From assembly GCA_023300545.1 (NCBI GenBank), contig JALZVT010000002.1:124001-188000 (forward strand): 64,000 bases of DNA, read 5' to 3'. The notes below the pieces were generated by a model. It saw nothing but the letters and a program-made list of their open reading frames with translations, had not been told where the DNA came from and did not search any database. Shown here piece by piece: positions 1 through 7,853 of the stretch; the stretch's first letter is position 1, and each line of letters starts with the position of its first letter. The position numbers and the translations under genes are program-made. Source of the stretch: Pseudomonadales bacterium (GTDB taxonomy: Bacteria > Pseudomonadota > Gammaproteobacteria > Pseudomonadales > Azotimanducaceae).

Positions 1-50
1 GAGAGGAGAAGATTACTAGGGGGGGGAGAGGGAGAGGGGGGGGAGAGTTG
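1..50. other. purine-rich low-complexity tract at window edge
   Basis: The first 50 bases are almost entirely G and A, with runs of eight Gs, unlike anything else in the window. No gene or regulatory signal is visible. It may be a real polypurine tract or low-quality sequence at a contig end; the sequence alone cannot decide. Confidence 0.5.
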
Positions 51-51
51 T

Positions 52-75
52 GGGGTCAGAATTAATTCTGACCCC
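52..75. repeat. 24-bp perfect palindrome, member of a GGGGTCAGA/TCTGACCCC family
   Basis: Perfect palindrome with arms GGGGTCAGAATT and AATTCTGACCCC, 10 bp beyond the cytochrome c4 stop codon. Related elements with the same arms lie at 13829-13870 and 54705-54726, each next to a gene end. Seen: the palindrome and its relatives. Inferred: a small dispersed intergenic repeat of REP type, possibly acting as an RNA hairpin behind the gene. It lacks the T run of a classic intrinsic terminator. Confidence 0.7.
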
Positions 76-85
76 CGCCTGTCTT

Positions 86-763
86 TTAGTGCAAACCCTG
101 CAAGTAATCCGCCAACGCCGCAATCTCAGTGTCGTTCAGATTAGCGGCAACCTGACGCATCATGGCGCCATAGGCTTCGTCAGTGGCCCGAACGCCTTCG
201 CGGTAAGCGGTCAGCTGGGCAATGGTGTATTCGGGTGATTGGCCGGTTATACGCGGGAACCCGGCAGCCGCATTGCCACTGCCTAACGGTGAGTGACAAG
301 CCGTGCAAGCCGCAACACCTTTTTCGATCGAACCGCCTTTGTACAGCTGCTTAGCCATCGCGATCTGCACATCATCGCCCTGAGCTTGGGCAAGCTTCGG
401 CTCTTTGGCCGCATAAAACGCTGAGATATCACGCAGGTCTTGCTCGCTCATGCCGTTAAGCTGGCCAGCCATCAGAGGGGCGCTGCGCTCTTCAGACTGA
501 ATCATCAACAGCTGCCTCAGCAAATAACGCTCATTTTGGCCTGCAATGTTTGGGTAATTTGGTGCAAGACCGTTACCGTCCGTGCCGTGGCACGCTTGGC
601 AAGCGGTGGTTAGTTTGCTGCCGGCCGCCGCGTCACCCACGGGGCCGCTGTCAGCGAATACACCTTGAGAAACCGCCGCGCCAGTTAGCGCAACAAGCGC
701 AATGGCGCCGGCTTTGCCGGCCGACTTCAGAAGAGGAGAAATGAGGGTGGTGCTCAAACGCAT
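86..763 (-). CDS. diheme cytochrome c4
   Basis: Periplasmic electron carrier, expected to pass electrons from the bc1 complex to a terminal oxidase. The protein has an N-terminal signal peptide (about residues 1-36, ending near GVFA) and two cytochrome c domains, each with a CXXCH haem site (CQACH, CTACH) and a distal methionine. Length (225 aa) fits the family. The reading frame is open further upstream, but the ATG at 763 is preferred: it follows an AGGAAA ribosome site and starts directly with the signal peptide. It diverges from engB across 152 bp, an arrangement also known in Pseudomonas. The aa3 oxidase encoded at 13882-18350 is a plausible acceptor. Confidence 0.93.
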   Translation of the reverse strand: MRLSTTLISPLLKSAGKAGAIALVALTGAAVSQGVFADSGPVGDAAAGSKLTTACQACHGTDGNGLAPNYPNIAGQNERYLLRQLLMIQSEERSAPLMAGQLNGMSEQDLRDISAFYAAKEPKLAQAQGDDVQIAMAKQLYKGGSIEKGVAACTACHSPLGSGNAAAGFPRITGQSPEYTIAQLTAYREGVRATDEAYGAMMRQVAANLNDTEIAALADYLQGLH

Positions 764-915
764 CTGTGATTTCCTGCTGTATGTTCCTCGCAACGCCAGC
801 CAAGGTAGACTGTCGCTGCAAAAACGAGCGCAAATTATAAACCATCGCGGCCAGAAAAGGGCGCCGGTCAGCGCACACAAACACCGCAGATAATTCAACT
901 AAATCAACGAGATCG

Positions 916-1605
916 ATGACAAATTCCAGCAAACCATCAGGTGCCAACTCGGACAAGGGGTCTGCCATTAAATCTGTGAAGGAAGAGCGACTTGAGGTCA
1001 CCTTTCTGACGAGTGCGGCTGGCGATAACGATTTGCCGGCAGAAGAGGGCCCAGAGCTTGCCATCGCTGGGCGCTCCAACGCGGGTAAGTCGAGCTTTTT
1101 GAACCGGCTGGCAGGACACCGCCAGCTCGCACGGGTCAGTAAAACCCCGGGGCGCACCCAACTCCTCAACTTCTTTGAGGTGCGTGGTGGTGGCCGCCTG
1201 GTGGATCTGCCCGGTTACGGCTACGCCAAGGCCGGGCGCGCCGCCCAGGCAACGTGGCAAAAGAGAGTGAACACTTACTTATCCTACAGAGACTGCCTCG
1301 GTGGGGTGGTGCTGGTCATGGACATACGCCATCCGTTCCAGCCTTTTGATGAAGAGATGCTCAACTGGTCTTCCGCCTCTGAGCTACCGCTGCACATCCT
1401 GCTGAACAAGGCGGACAAACTGAAATCAGGTGCCCGCAGTCAGGCCCTGATGGCGGCAAAGAAGCGCATAGCTGATTTGCCCACGGTTTCGGTGCAGTGC
1501 TATTCAGCACTGAAAGGGCTGGGTCAACTGGAAGCCATCGCGAAGATTGAGGATATTCTCAGCAGCGCGAGCACCGAAGGCGGCGACGATCAGGAAGAAG
1601 CCTAG
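916..1605 (+). CDS. engB: ribosome biogenesis GTPase EngB (YsxC/YihA)
   Basis: Cytoplasmic GTPase needed for assembly of the large ribosomal subunit. All GTPase motifs are visible: G1 GRSNAGKSS (residues 52-60), the TPGRTQ switch (77-82), G3 DLPGYG (97-102), G4 NKAD (164-167) and G5 SAL (197-199). At 229 aa it is slightly longer than usual because of a polar N-terminal extension of about 20 residues and an acidic tail. It diverges from cytochrome c4 and converges with the luciferase-like gene, 42 bp away. The engB/polA/cytochrome c4 neighbourhood is typical of Pseudomonas-like genomes. Confidence 0.96.
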   Translation: MTNSSKPSGANSDKGSAIKSVKEERLEVTFLTSAAGDNDLPAEEGPELAIAGRSNAGKSSFLNRLAGHRQLARVSKTPGRTQLLNFFEVRGGGRLVDLPGYGYAKAGRAAQATWQKRVNTYLSYRDCLGGVVLVMDIRHPFQPFDEEMLNWSSASELPLHILLNKADKLKSGARSQALMAAKKRIADLPTVSVQCYSALKGLGQLEAIAKIEDILSSASTEGGDDQEEA

Positions 1606-1647
1606 CTGGGATTGTTCAGTTGTGACCTAACGGTGAAGGACACAGAC

Positions 1648-2499
1648 CTATCCTCCAATAAATGACCGCAAAGCGGCTGTGTGCTTCTCCAATTCACGCA
1701 TCACTTCAAGCTCAGGGTTTGGAGAAAGTGTGACGATCACTCTATCTACACCAGCTTGTAGGTACTCTTCCACCAGCTTCGGGTCACCGCCAGAGGAGTA
1801 CACGCTTATCTTGACGTCTGAAATCGGACGACCCACCTCTTCGAAGGCTTGGTGCAACTTAGGGATCTGCGAGAGAATATTTCCATACCCTTCGATGGGG
1901 ATCCAACCATCAGCGTAAGCGGCAATATCGGCAAATACGGCTTTAGTAGCGCGCGCGCCGATGTGGATGGGCGGCCTAGGTTGCTGAACCGGTTTCGGCC
2001 AACTCCAACTGGGCTCTACGCTGACGTGCTTGCCGTTATAACTACCAACCTCGTTTCTCCACAACTCACACATCAATGCTATTTTTTCTCGCATGATCTC
2101 AGGCGCCTTGGCTATATCGACGCCGTGCGTTGCGTACTCTTCAGCATTCCATCCATATCCAACTCCAAACTCAAACCGGCCATCTGACGTCCAATCCAGC
2201 GTAGCGATAGACTTTGCCATCGTGACTGCGTCATGAACGGGTACTAACGACACACCCGTACCCAAACGGAGCTTTGTTGTGACACCAGATGCCGCAGCCA
2301 ACGCGATCATCGGATCAGATGTACGCTTATACCATTCAGGAAGGTCTCCACCGGGCCAGCTTGTTAACCTGCTTGTAGGCAAATGGGTTTTTTCTGGAAT
2401 CCAAAGGGACTCATAACCACGAGACTCAAGCTCCGGAGCAAGCTTGGTTACTTTGATAGTTTGGTCTGTAGCAAATATCATGGCCCCAACTTTCACCAT
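1648..2499 (-). CDS. LLM-class flavin-dependent oxidoreductase (F420/FMN type)
   Basis: Luciferase-like TIM-barrel enzyme of 283 aa, resembling the family annotated as LLM-class F420-dependent oxidoreductases. Visible family features are the start VKVGAMIFATDQT, the segment LRLGTGVSLVPVHDAVTMAK, the GRFEFGVGYGWNAEE block (about residues 135-150) and the PPIHIGARA segment. The substrate cannot be told. A strong AAGGAGAACG ribosome site precedes the ATG. It sits between engB and polA, normally adjacent, and looks a little less GC-rich than polA by eye, so it may be an insertion. F420 is rare in gammaproteobacteria, so FMN is an equally likely cofactor. Confidence 0.85.
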   Translation of the reverse strand: MVKVGAMIFATDQTIKVTKLAPELESRGYESLWIPEKTHLPTSRLTSWPGGDLPEWYKRTSDPMIALAAASGVTTKLRLGTGVSLVPVHDAVTMAKSIATLDWTSDGRFEFGVGYGWNAEEYATHGVDIAKAPEIMREKIALMCELWRNEVGSYNGKHVSVEPSWSWPKPVQQPRPPIHIGARATKAVFADIAAYADGWIPIEGYGNILSQIPKLHQAFEEVGRPISDVKISVYSSGGDPKLVEEYLQAGVDRVIVTLSPNPELEVMRELEKHTAALRSFIGG

Positions 2500-2584
2500 C
2501 GTTCTCCTTTTTCAATTGCAGTTCGTCGCGGTCTAAGAGACCGAACCTCTAGTAACAACGGTATCTCAGTGTAAGTTATACGAG

Positions 2585-5284
2585 CTAGTGCGCCTCATCC
2601 CAGTTTTGCCCAATCCCCACGTCAACAACCAAAGGCACGTCCAATTCTGCCGCGCCCTCCATGCAGTCTTTAACCCCTGCAATCAACTTATCGACATCCG
2701 CATCAGCCACTTCGAACACCAGTTCATCGTGCACCTGCATGATGGTCCTGGCGGCAAGACCACTTTCAGCTAACCAGCTATCTACTTTAATCATCGCCCG
2801 CTTGATGATGTCGGCTGCTGTGCCTTGCATAGGGGCATTGATCGCCGTGCGTTCTGCCGCCTGTCGGCGCATACCGTTGCTTGCGTTAATTTCGGGTAAG
2901 TACAGCCGTCGACCAAACACGGTTTCAACAAAGCCCTGGTCTGCAGCCAACGCGCGGGTTTCATCCATGTACGTGCGCACACCGGGATAGCGCTCGAAAT
3001 ACAGTTCGATGTATTCCTGCGCCACGCCACGGGTAATGCCCAGTTGCCCGGCCAACCCAAACGCTGACATGCCGTAGATCAAACCAAAATTGATCGCTTT
3101 GGCGCTGCGGCGTTGGTCGTCACTCACTTCTGCCAATTCCACACCAAACACCTCAGCGGCGGTGGCACGATGCACATCAAGCTTGTTCGCAAACGCGCTG
3201 CACAACCCTTCGTCTTTCGACAAGTGCGCCATAATGCGCAGTTCGATCTGGGAGTAATCTGCCGCCACCATTTTATTGCCGGGGGCTGCCACAAATGCGG
3301 TACGCACCTTTCGACCTTCTTCGGTTCGAATGGGGATGTTCTGCAAATTAGGATCGGACGACGACAGCCGCCCTGTTGCTGCAACCGCCTGGTGATAGGA
3401 GGTATGCACCCGACCCGTTTTTTGACTGATCTGTAACGGCAGTTTGTCGGTGTAGGTCGACTTCAACTTGGTCGCGCTTCGATACTCCATGATGAGTTTC
3501 GGAATCTCGTAGTCGAGCGCGAGCTCTTGCAACACGGGCTCGGCCGTCGACGGTTGCCCTTTGGGCGTTTTCTTTTTCACTGGCAGATCGAGCTTCTCAA
3601 ACAGAATTTTCTGCAACTGTTTGGGCGAGCCCATGTTGAATTCTTCGCCAGCCAGCGTCCACACTTGCTCCTGCAATTCGAGCGCACGTCTGGCGAGGGT
3701 TGCGCTCTGTTCGCCGAGCAGACCCGCATCAATCAACGTGCCGTTTCGTTCGATGCGCGACAGCACGCCAATCAACGGCAGCTCAATGTCTTCAAACACA
3801 CTTACTAGCGTCGGTTCTTTCGACAGTTCAGGCCAAAGCGCGGCATGTAGCTGCAGCGTAATGTCAGCGTCTTCTGCCGCATAGTCGGCCGCCGTTTCCA
3901 GCGGCACCTGGTTAAAGGTGAGCTGCTTAGCGCCCTTACCCGCAACCTCTTCGAAGTGTACGGTTTTCACATCTAGATACTTAGCGGCCAAGGCGTCCAT
4001 ATTGTGACGCGTTGCCACGCTGTTAAAAACGTAGCTTTCAAGCATGGTGTCGTAAGCAATACCGTTGAGCTTGACGTCATAACGAGCAAGCACGCTCATG
4101 TCGTACTTTAGATTCTGCCCCACCTTCTTAATGGCTGGGTCTTCGAGAATGGGTTTCAGCACGGCTAACAGATCGCTCAGGCTAATCTGGTCGGGCGCCC
4201 CCATGTAGTCGTGCGCAACCGGTACATACGCAGCCTCACCAGGAGTGACGGCAAACGACACGCCCACTAATTCAGCTTCCATGTAATCGAGGCTGGTGGT
4301 TTCGGTATCAAATGCAAACAGCGGCGCGCTTTTAAGCTTGGTGATCCAGCCGTCGAGCGCCTTTTTATCAAGCACGCAGTCGTAGTTGCGTTGTTCTGCC
4401 GCCTTGGCAATGGGTGCAGGACCATCGTCAGCGCCCGCCAGTTCATCGCGCCAACCCTTAAACTCAAAGCGCTCGTACATCTCGCGCAGCGTCTCGGTAT
4501 CGGGCTCTGTCATCGCCAACGTTTCGGCGCTGACGTCGAGCTCAACATCACACTTGATGGTTGTTAACTCCCGCGACAGCGGCAATTGCTCAAGGTTGTC
4601 GCGCAGGCTTTCGCCCACCTTGCCTTTGATCTCGTCTGCCTTGGCAATCAGTTCGTCCAACGTCTCGTAAATACCCAGCCACTTCGCTGCGGTTTTCGGG
4701 CCAACCTTGGGCACGCCTGGAATGTTGTCCACCGTATCGCCCATGAGCGCCAGATAATCGATAATCTGGTCAGGGCGCACACCAAATTTTTCGGCCACAC
4801 CTGCCTCGTCCATGGTGGTATCTGACATGGTGTTGATCAGCGTGACGTATTTGGTTACCAGCTGGGCCATGTCTTTATCGCCGGTTGACACGATCGTATG
4901 ACGCTTGAGCTGCGTCGCCTGGGCGGCCAGCGTGCCAATCACGTCATCCGCCTCAACACCGGGCACAACCAAGAGGGGCATTCCCATGGCCTTGACCATC
5001 TCGTGGATAGGCTCGATCTGCTTGCGCAGTCGATCGTCCATCGGTGGGCGATTAGCTTTGTACTCGGCGTACATATCGTCTCGGAACGTCTTACCTTTTG
5101 CATCAAACACCGCAACGACTGTACTGCCGGGGTATTCTCGGGGCAGTTTACGCAGCATCGCCAGAACACCGCGCATGGCACCCGTAGGGAACCCATCGCG
5201 GGTTTCGAGGTCGGGTAACGCATGGAATGCACGAAACAGATACGACGAGCCGTCGATCAGCAACAAAGGTTTGTTTGCGGCCAT
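2585..5284 (-). CDS. polA: DNA polymerase I
   Basis: Repair and Okazaki-fragment polymerase with three domains in 899 aa: an N-terminal 5'-3' exonuclease (about 1-290, beginning LLLIDGSSYLFRAFHA, with EADDVIGTLA), a 3'-5' proofreading domain (about 305-490, with the DTETTSLD Exo I motif) and the family A polymerase. The polymerase shows motif A DYSQIELRIMAHL, motif B RRSAKAINFGLIYG and motif C VHDELVFEV, all intact. Length is slightly below the E. coli enzyme (928 aa). The divergent DUF2782 gene starts only 21 bp from the polA start if its first ATG is used. The LLM-class gene lies downstream on the same strand after 85 bp. Confidence 0.98.
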   Translation of the reverse strand: MAANKPLLLIDGSSYLFRAFHALPDLETRDGFPTGAMRGVLAMLRKLPREYPGSTVVAVFDAKGKTFRDDMYAEYKANRPPMDDRLRKQIEPIHEMVKAMGMPLLVVPGVEADDVIGTLAAQATQLKRHTIVSTGDKDMAQLVTKYVTLINTMSDTTMDEAGVAEKFGVRPDQIIDYLALMGDTVDNIPGVPKVGPKTAAKWLGIYETLDELIAKADEIKGKVGESLRDNLEQLPLSRELTTIKCDVELDVSAETLAMTEPDTETLREMYERFEFKGWRDELAGADDGPAPIAKAAEQRNYDCVLDKKALDGWITKLKSAPLFAFDTETTSLDYMEAELVGVSFAVTPGEAAYVPVAHDYMGAPDQISLSDLLAVLKPILEDPAIKKVGQNLKYDMSVLARYDVKLNGIAYDTMLESYVFNSVATRHNMDALAAKYLDVKTVHFEEVAGKGAKQLTFNQVPLETAADYAAEDADITLQLHAALWPELSKEPTLVSVFEDIELPLIGVLSRIERNGTLIDAGLLGEQSATLARRALELQEQVWTLAGEEFNMGSPKQLQKILFEKLDLPVKKKTPKGQPSTAEPVLQELALDYEIPKLIMEYRSATKLKSTYTDKLPLQISQKTGRVHTSYHQAVAATGRLSSSDPNLQNIPIRTEEGRKVRTAFVAAPGNKMVAADYSQIELRIMAHLSKDEGLCSAFANKLDVHRATAAEVFGVELAEVSDDQRRSAKAINFGLIYGMSAFGLAGQLGITRGVAQEYIELYFERYPGVRTYMDETRALAADQGFVETVFGRRLYLPEINASNGMRRQAAERTAINAPMQGTAADIIKRAMIKVDSWLAESGLAARTIMQVHDELVFEVADADVDKLIAGVKDCMEGAAELDVPLVVDVGIGQNWDEAH

Positions 5285-5305
5285 TATTTACGCCACCATC
5301 GCCAT

Positions 5306-5863
5306 ATGAACATCAAAGGTTTCAGGCTACCACAGCGCGACCGTGCGCTCTTGCAACAGCGCGACCGTGTGCTCTTTAAACAGCGCGACCTTGCGCTCTC
5401 GATTCGGCGCAGCTGTGCGCTGTTGCTGCTCTGTGTGTTCGGGTCGCAGCCAGCAGTTTACGCTGCCACACCAACCGAGCCCCTCCAGAACCCAGAGACC
5501 GCAGAGACCCCAGAGACCGCCCCAGAAGTGTCAGAGGCAGCGCCTGAGGAGTCGACGGAAAGAAGCGTCGTCTACTCGTTGCGAGACTACGAGAAAAATC
5601 CTGCGCCAGCGCGAGAATACGAAAACGACTACGCTGGGCTAGACGGCGTGCAGCGCTCTCTTGAAGGCCCCGACGTAGTGATTACGGCGGGCACAAAGCG
5701 AACCGTGTACGAGTACCGTCAAAATGGCCAACTGCGGCTGGTTAAGATCGTGCCCAGCATAGGCCGTCCCTATTATCTGGTGCCGGCGGACCCAACCCGT
5801 GGCTTTGGTGATCTCGGCCAGGCCTCTACGCTACTGCCACAATGGACAATAATTGAATTCTGA
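5306..5863 (+). CDS. DUF2782-containing exported protein
   Basis: Function unknown. The conserved part is the last 65 residues or so (PDVVITAGTKRTVYEY, LRLVKIVPSIGRPYYLVP), matching DUF2782 proteins found next to thrB in Pseudomonas. Before it come a signal-like hydrophobic stretch (CALLLLCVFGSQPAVYA) and a low-complexity acidic/proline linker built on 9-bp repeats. The start is unsure. ATG 5306 puts three tandem copies of a 24-bp unit in the coding region ahead of the signal sequence and leaves 21 bp to polA. A GTG at 5369 would give a more ordinary signal peptide. Its stop overlaps the thrB start (TGATG), so the two are translationally coupled. Confidence 0.8.
   Translation: MNIKGFRLPQRDRALLQQRDRVLFKQRDLALSIRRSCALLLLCVFGSQPAVYAATPTEPLQNPETAETPETAPEVSEAAPEESTERSVVYSLRDYEKNPAPAREYENDYAGLDGVQRSLEGPDVVITAGTKRTVYEYRQNGQLRLVKIVPSIGRPYYLVPADPTRGFGDLGQASTLLPQWTIIEF
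5333..5404 (+). repeat. three tandem copies of a 24-bp unit
   Basis: Copies at 5333-5356, 5357-5380 and 5381-5404, each starting CAGCGCGACC and continuing with a (T/G)TG(C/T)GCTCT-like half. The unit is a multiple of three and reads QRDRALLQ-like in the DUF2782 frame. It lies at the polA/DUF2782 divergence, so it may be 5' leader or promoter DNA rather than coding sequence. Confidence 0.85.
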
Positions 5864-6849
5864 TGGCGACCTTAACCGAACTCAGCCAGAGCGAACTGGC
5901 TAACTGGCTACCGCAATACGGCGTAGGCGAGCTGTCGGACTATCAGCGCATCAGCACCGGCATCGAAAACAGCAACTATTTTGTTAACACGACTGACACC
6001 GCTAATGTGCATCGCTGGGTCGTTACCATCCTTGAGCAAGATTACCCCTCACGTAATCTGTTAGTGCCTCTCGCTAACAGCTTGCAAAGGGCTGGCCTGC
6101 CGGTACCGCGGATTGTTACCAATGGTGATGGCAACAGTGTGGTGTCACTGGTTGGCAAACCCGCGATTTTGTCGACCCGGCTGCCAGGCGAACACCCGGT
6201 AAATCCGACCACCAACCAATGTATGGCCGTTGGGCGATTCCTTGCGCGCTTTCATCGCGCCAGTTCAGGCGCACGCTCCCACGCCAAACTCTTCGATCGC
6301 GATCTTAATTGGCTCCAGTCAAACGGCGAGCAGGTCGCGCCCTACTTACCCTTTGACCAGCAGTCTCTGTTGCGTCGCGCACTGGGACACTTAAAATCGT
6401 TGCTGAACCGGCGCGACCTCGCCTGTCTACCGACGGGCATCGTCCATGGCGATCTGTTTCGCGACAACGTGCTGTTCACAAACCGTGGCTTGTCGGGTGT
6501 ACTCGATTTTCATCACGCCGGCGAACACTACCTGCTGTTCGATATTGCCGTTGCCATCAACGACTGGTGCACCGATGGCAGTGGCGTACTTGATACCGAC
6601 CGCACTGTCGCGTTGCTGCGTGCCTATAATGGCGAGAGGCCGCTTTCCGCAGAAGAACTGTGGTTTCTGCCGTTGTTTATGATCTACGGCGCCACTTCTT
6701 TCTGGCTGTCACGCCTGCGAGCAAAATTCCCGCCGCCAGGGCAATCGCTGCAGACGCAAAAAAATCCGGAAGAGTTTCGAGCTATTGTGCAAAATCGCTG
6801 CAATGCGTTCTTCTATATCGACCCTAGGCTACTCGCAGCTAAGGCCTGA
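5863..6849 (+). CDS. thrB: homoserine kinase (aminoglycoside-phosphotransferase fold)
   Basis: Phosphorylates L-homoserine with ATP in threonine synthesis. This is the APH-fold homoserine kinase of Pseudomonas-like bacteria, not the GHMP-kinase ThrB of E. coli. Evidence is the 328-aa length, the catalytic loop VHGDLFRDNVLF (about residues 193-204) and the metal-binding DFHHAG (about 216-221), plus an N-terminal block (GVGELSDYQRISTGIENSNYF) typical of this family. The start ATG overlaps the DUF2782 stop. Transcription converges with egtD, and the stop codon lies in the left arm of a hairpin (6843-6866). Confidence 0.93.
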   Translation: MATLTELSQSELANWLPQYGVGELSDYQRISTGIENSNYFVNTTDTANVHRWVVTILEQDYPSRNLLVPLANSLQRAGLPVPRIVTNGDGNSVVSLVGKPAILSTRLPGEHPVNPTTNQCMAVGRFLARFHRASSGARSHAKLFDRDLNWLQSNGEQVAPYLPFDQQSLLRRALGHLKSLLNRRDLACLPTGIVHGDLFRDNVLFTNRGLSGVLDFHHAGEHYLLFDIAVAINDWCTDGSGVLDTDRTVALLRAYNGERPLSAEELWFLPLFMIYGATSFWLSRLRAKFPPPGQSLQTQKNPEEFRAIVQNRCNAFFYIDPRLLAAKA

Positions 6850-6866
6850 AACGCTTTGTTCAGGCC
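6843..6866. terminator. hairpin between convergent thrB and egtD
   Basis: Perfect 8-bp stem GGCCTGAA / TTCAGGCC with an 8-base loop (6851-6858). The thrB stop codon is inside the left arm. There is no clear T run, so a role in termination or mRNA end protection is inferred from the position between converging genes. Confidence 0.45.
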
Positions 6867-6897
6867 GCGCTGAAAACCTTTGTTCAGGCCGCGCTGA
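6854..6897. repeat. 20-bp direct repeat duplicating the egtD 3' end
   Basis: CTTTGTTCAGGCCGCGCTGA occurs at 6854-6873 and again at 6878-6897, with a 24-bp period. The second copy contains the last three codons and stop of egtD (minus strand); the first repeats them just downstream. It looks like a short tandem duplication of a gene end, comparable to the one after atpG. Confidence 0.85.
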
Positions 6898-7846
6898 GGA
6901 GGAATACTGAAAAGTAGTCTTGCGCATCGGTTAGATGCAACTCTTGCGCCCAACCTGATTTTGCCGCCAGTTCAGCAAACTGTTCCGGGTCGTACTTAAA
7001 CGAATTCTCCGTATGAATCTGCTCACCGACAGCAAACTCAATCTGCTCGCCAGCAAGGGTTACCTGCTGAGGTTTAAGCGACTGCAGAAACATTTGAATA
7101 CTGCCAACCTGCTCGTTGTAAATCGCCCGATGGGCAAAGCCATCAAGCTCAAAATTTCCATCCAGTTCGCGGTTGAGGTGCGTCAACACATTAAGGTTGA
7201 ACGCAGCGGTTACGCCTGCGGCATCGTTGTAAGCAAGCTCAAGTACCGCCTTGTCTTTTTTTCGATCGATGCCAATCAGTAGCTTGCCTTGATCGCCCAT
7301 CAAAGCACGCGCTCGAACCAGAAACGCCTGCGCTCCCTCGGGCGTAAAGTTGCCAATGCTTGAACCGGGAAAAAACGCCATGGGCTGATTCAGCGGGATA
7401 GCCTCAGGCAACTTAATTTCTTGGGAGTAATCGGCGCAAACCGCATAAATGTCGAGCCAATCGTAGTCGGCCTGTAAGGTTTTAGCAGAGGCCTCGAGAT
7501 GCTCGCCAGAGATATCCAATGGCACATAGGCGGCGGGCCGCATGGCCTCAAGCAGAGCACGAATCTTGCGGCTGCTGCCACTACCGTATTCGATCAGTGT
7601 CACGTCGCCACTGAAGTGCTGCGCAATCTCTGCGCTGTGGGTTTCGAACAACGCGGTTTCGGTTCGCGTGGGGTAATACTCAGGCAGATGGGTGATCTCA
7701 TCAAACAGCCGACTGCCACGTTCGTCATAAAAGTATTTTGGCGACAACGTTTTTTGTGGCGCCAACAACCCTTCGAGTACTTCTTCGCGCATGGTGCGAA
7801 GCACTGGGGCGAGATCAAAAAACTGGTAATTGCTCAACTGCAGCAC
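6884..7846 (-). CDS. egtD: L-histidine N-alpha-methyltransferase EgtD
   Basis: Makes hercynine, the trimethylbetaine of histidine, from three S-adenosylmethionines: the first step of ergothioneine synthesis. The 320-aa protein shows the family blocks PKYFYDERGSRLFDEIT and LPEYYPTRTE, the SAM motif VTLIEYGSGSSRK and the FFPGSSIGNF segment. The frame is open far into egtB, but GTG 7846 gives the family's usual length (about 321 aa) and lies 10 bases after the egtB stop region. This suggests coupled translation in an egtB-egtD operon. The last codons are duplicated just downstream. Confidence in family is high, in start moderate. Confidence 0.92.
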   Translation of the reverse strand: MLQLSNYQFFDLAPVLRTMREEVLEGLLAPQKTLSPKYFYDERGSRLFDEITHLPEYYPTRTETALFETHSAEIAQHFSGDVTLIEYGSGSSRKIRALLEAMRPAAYVPLDISGEHLEASAKTLQADYDWLDIYAVCADYSQEIKLPEAIPLNQPMAFFPGSSIGNFTPEGAQAFLVRARALMGDQGKLLIGIDRKKDKAVLELAYNDAAGVTAAFNLNVLTHLNRELDGNFELDGFAHRAIYNEQVGSIQMFLQSLKPQQVTLAGEQIEFAVGEQIHTENSFKYDPEQFAELAAKSGWAQELHLTDAQDYFSVFLLSAA

Positions 7847-7853
7847 CCAATCA

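Noticed and set aside
651-1169. 172-codon antisense frame over cytochrome c4 and engB
   Set aside because: Shadow of two well-supported genes; no family features.
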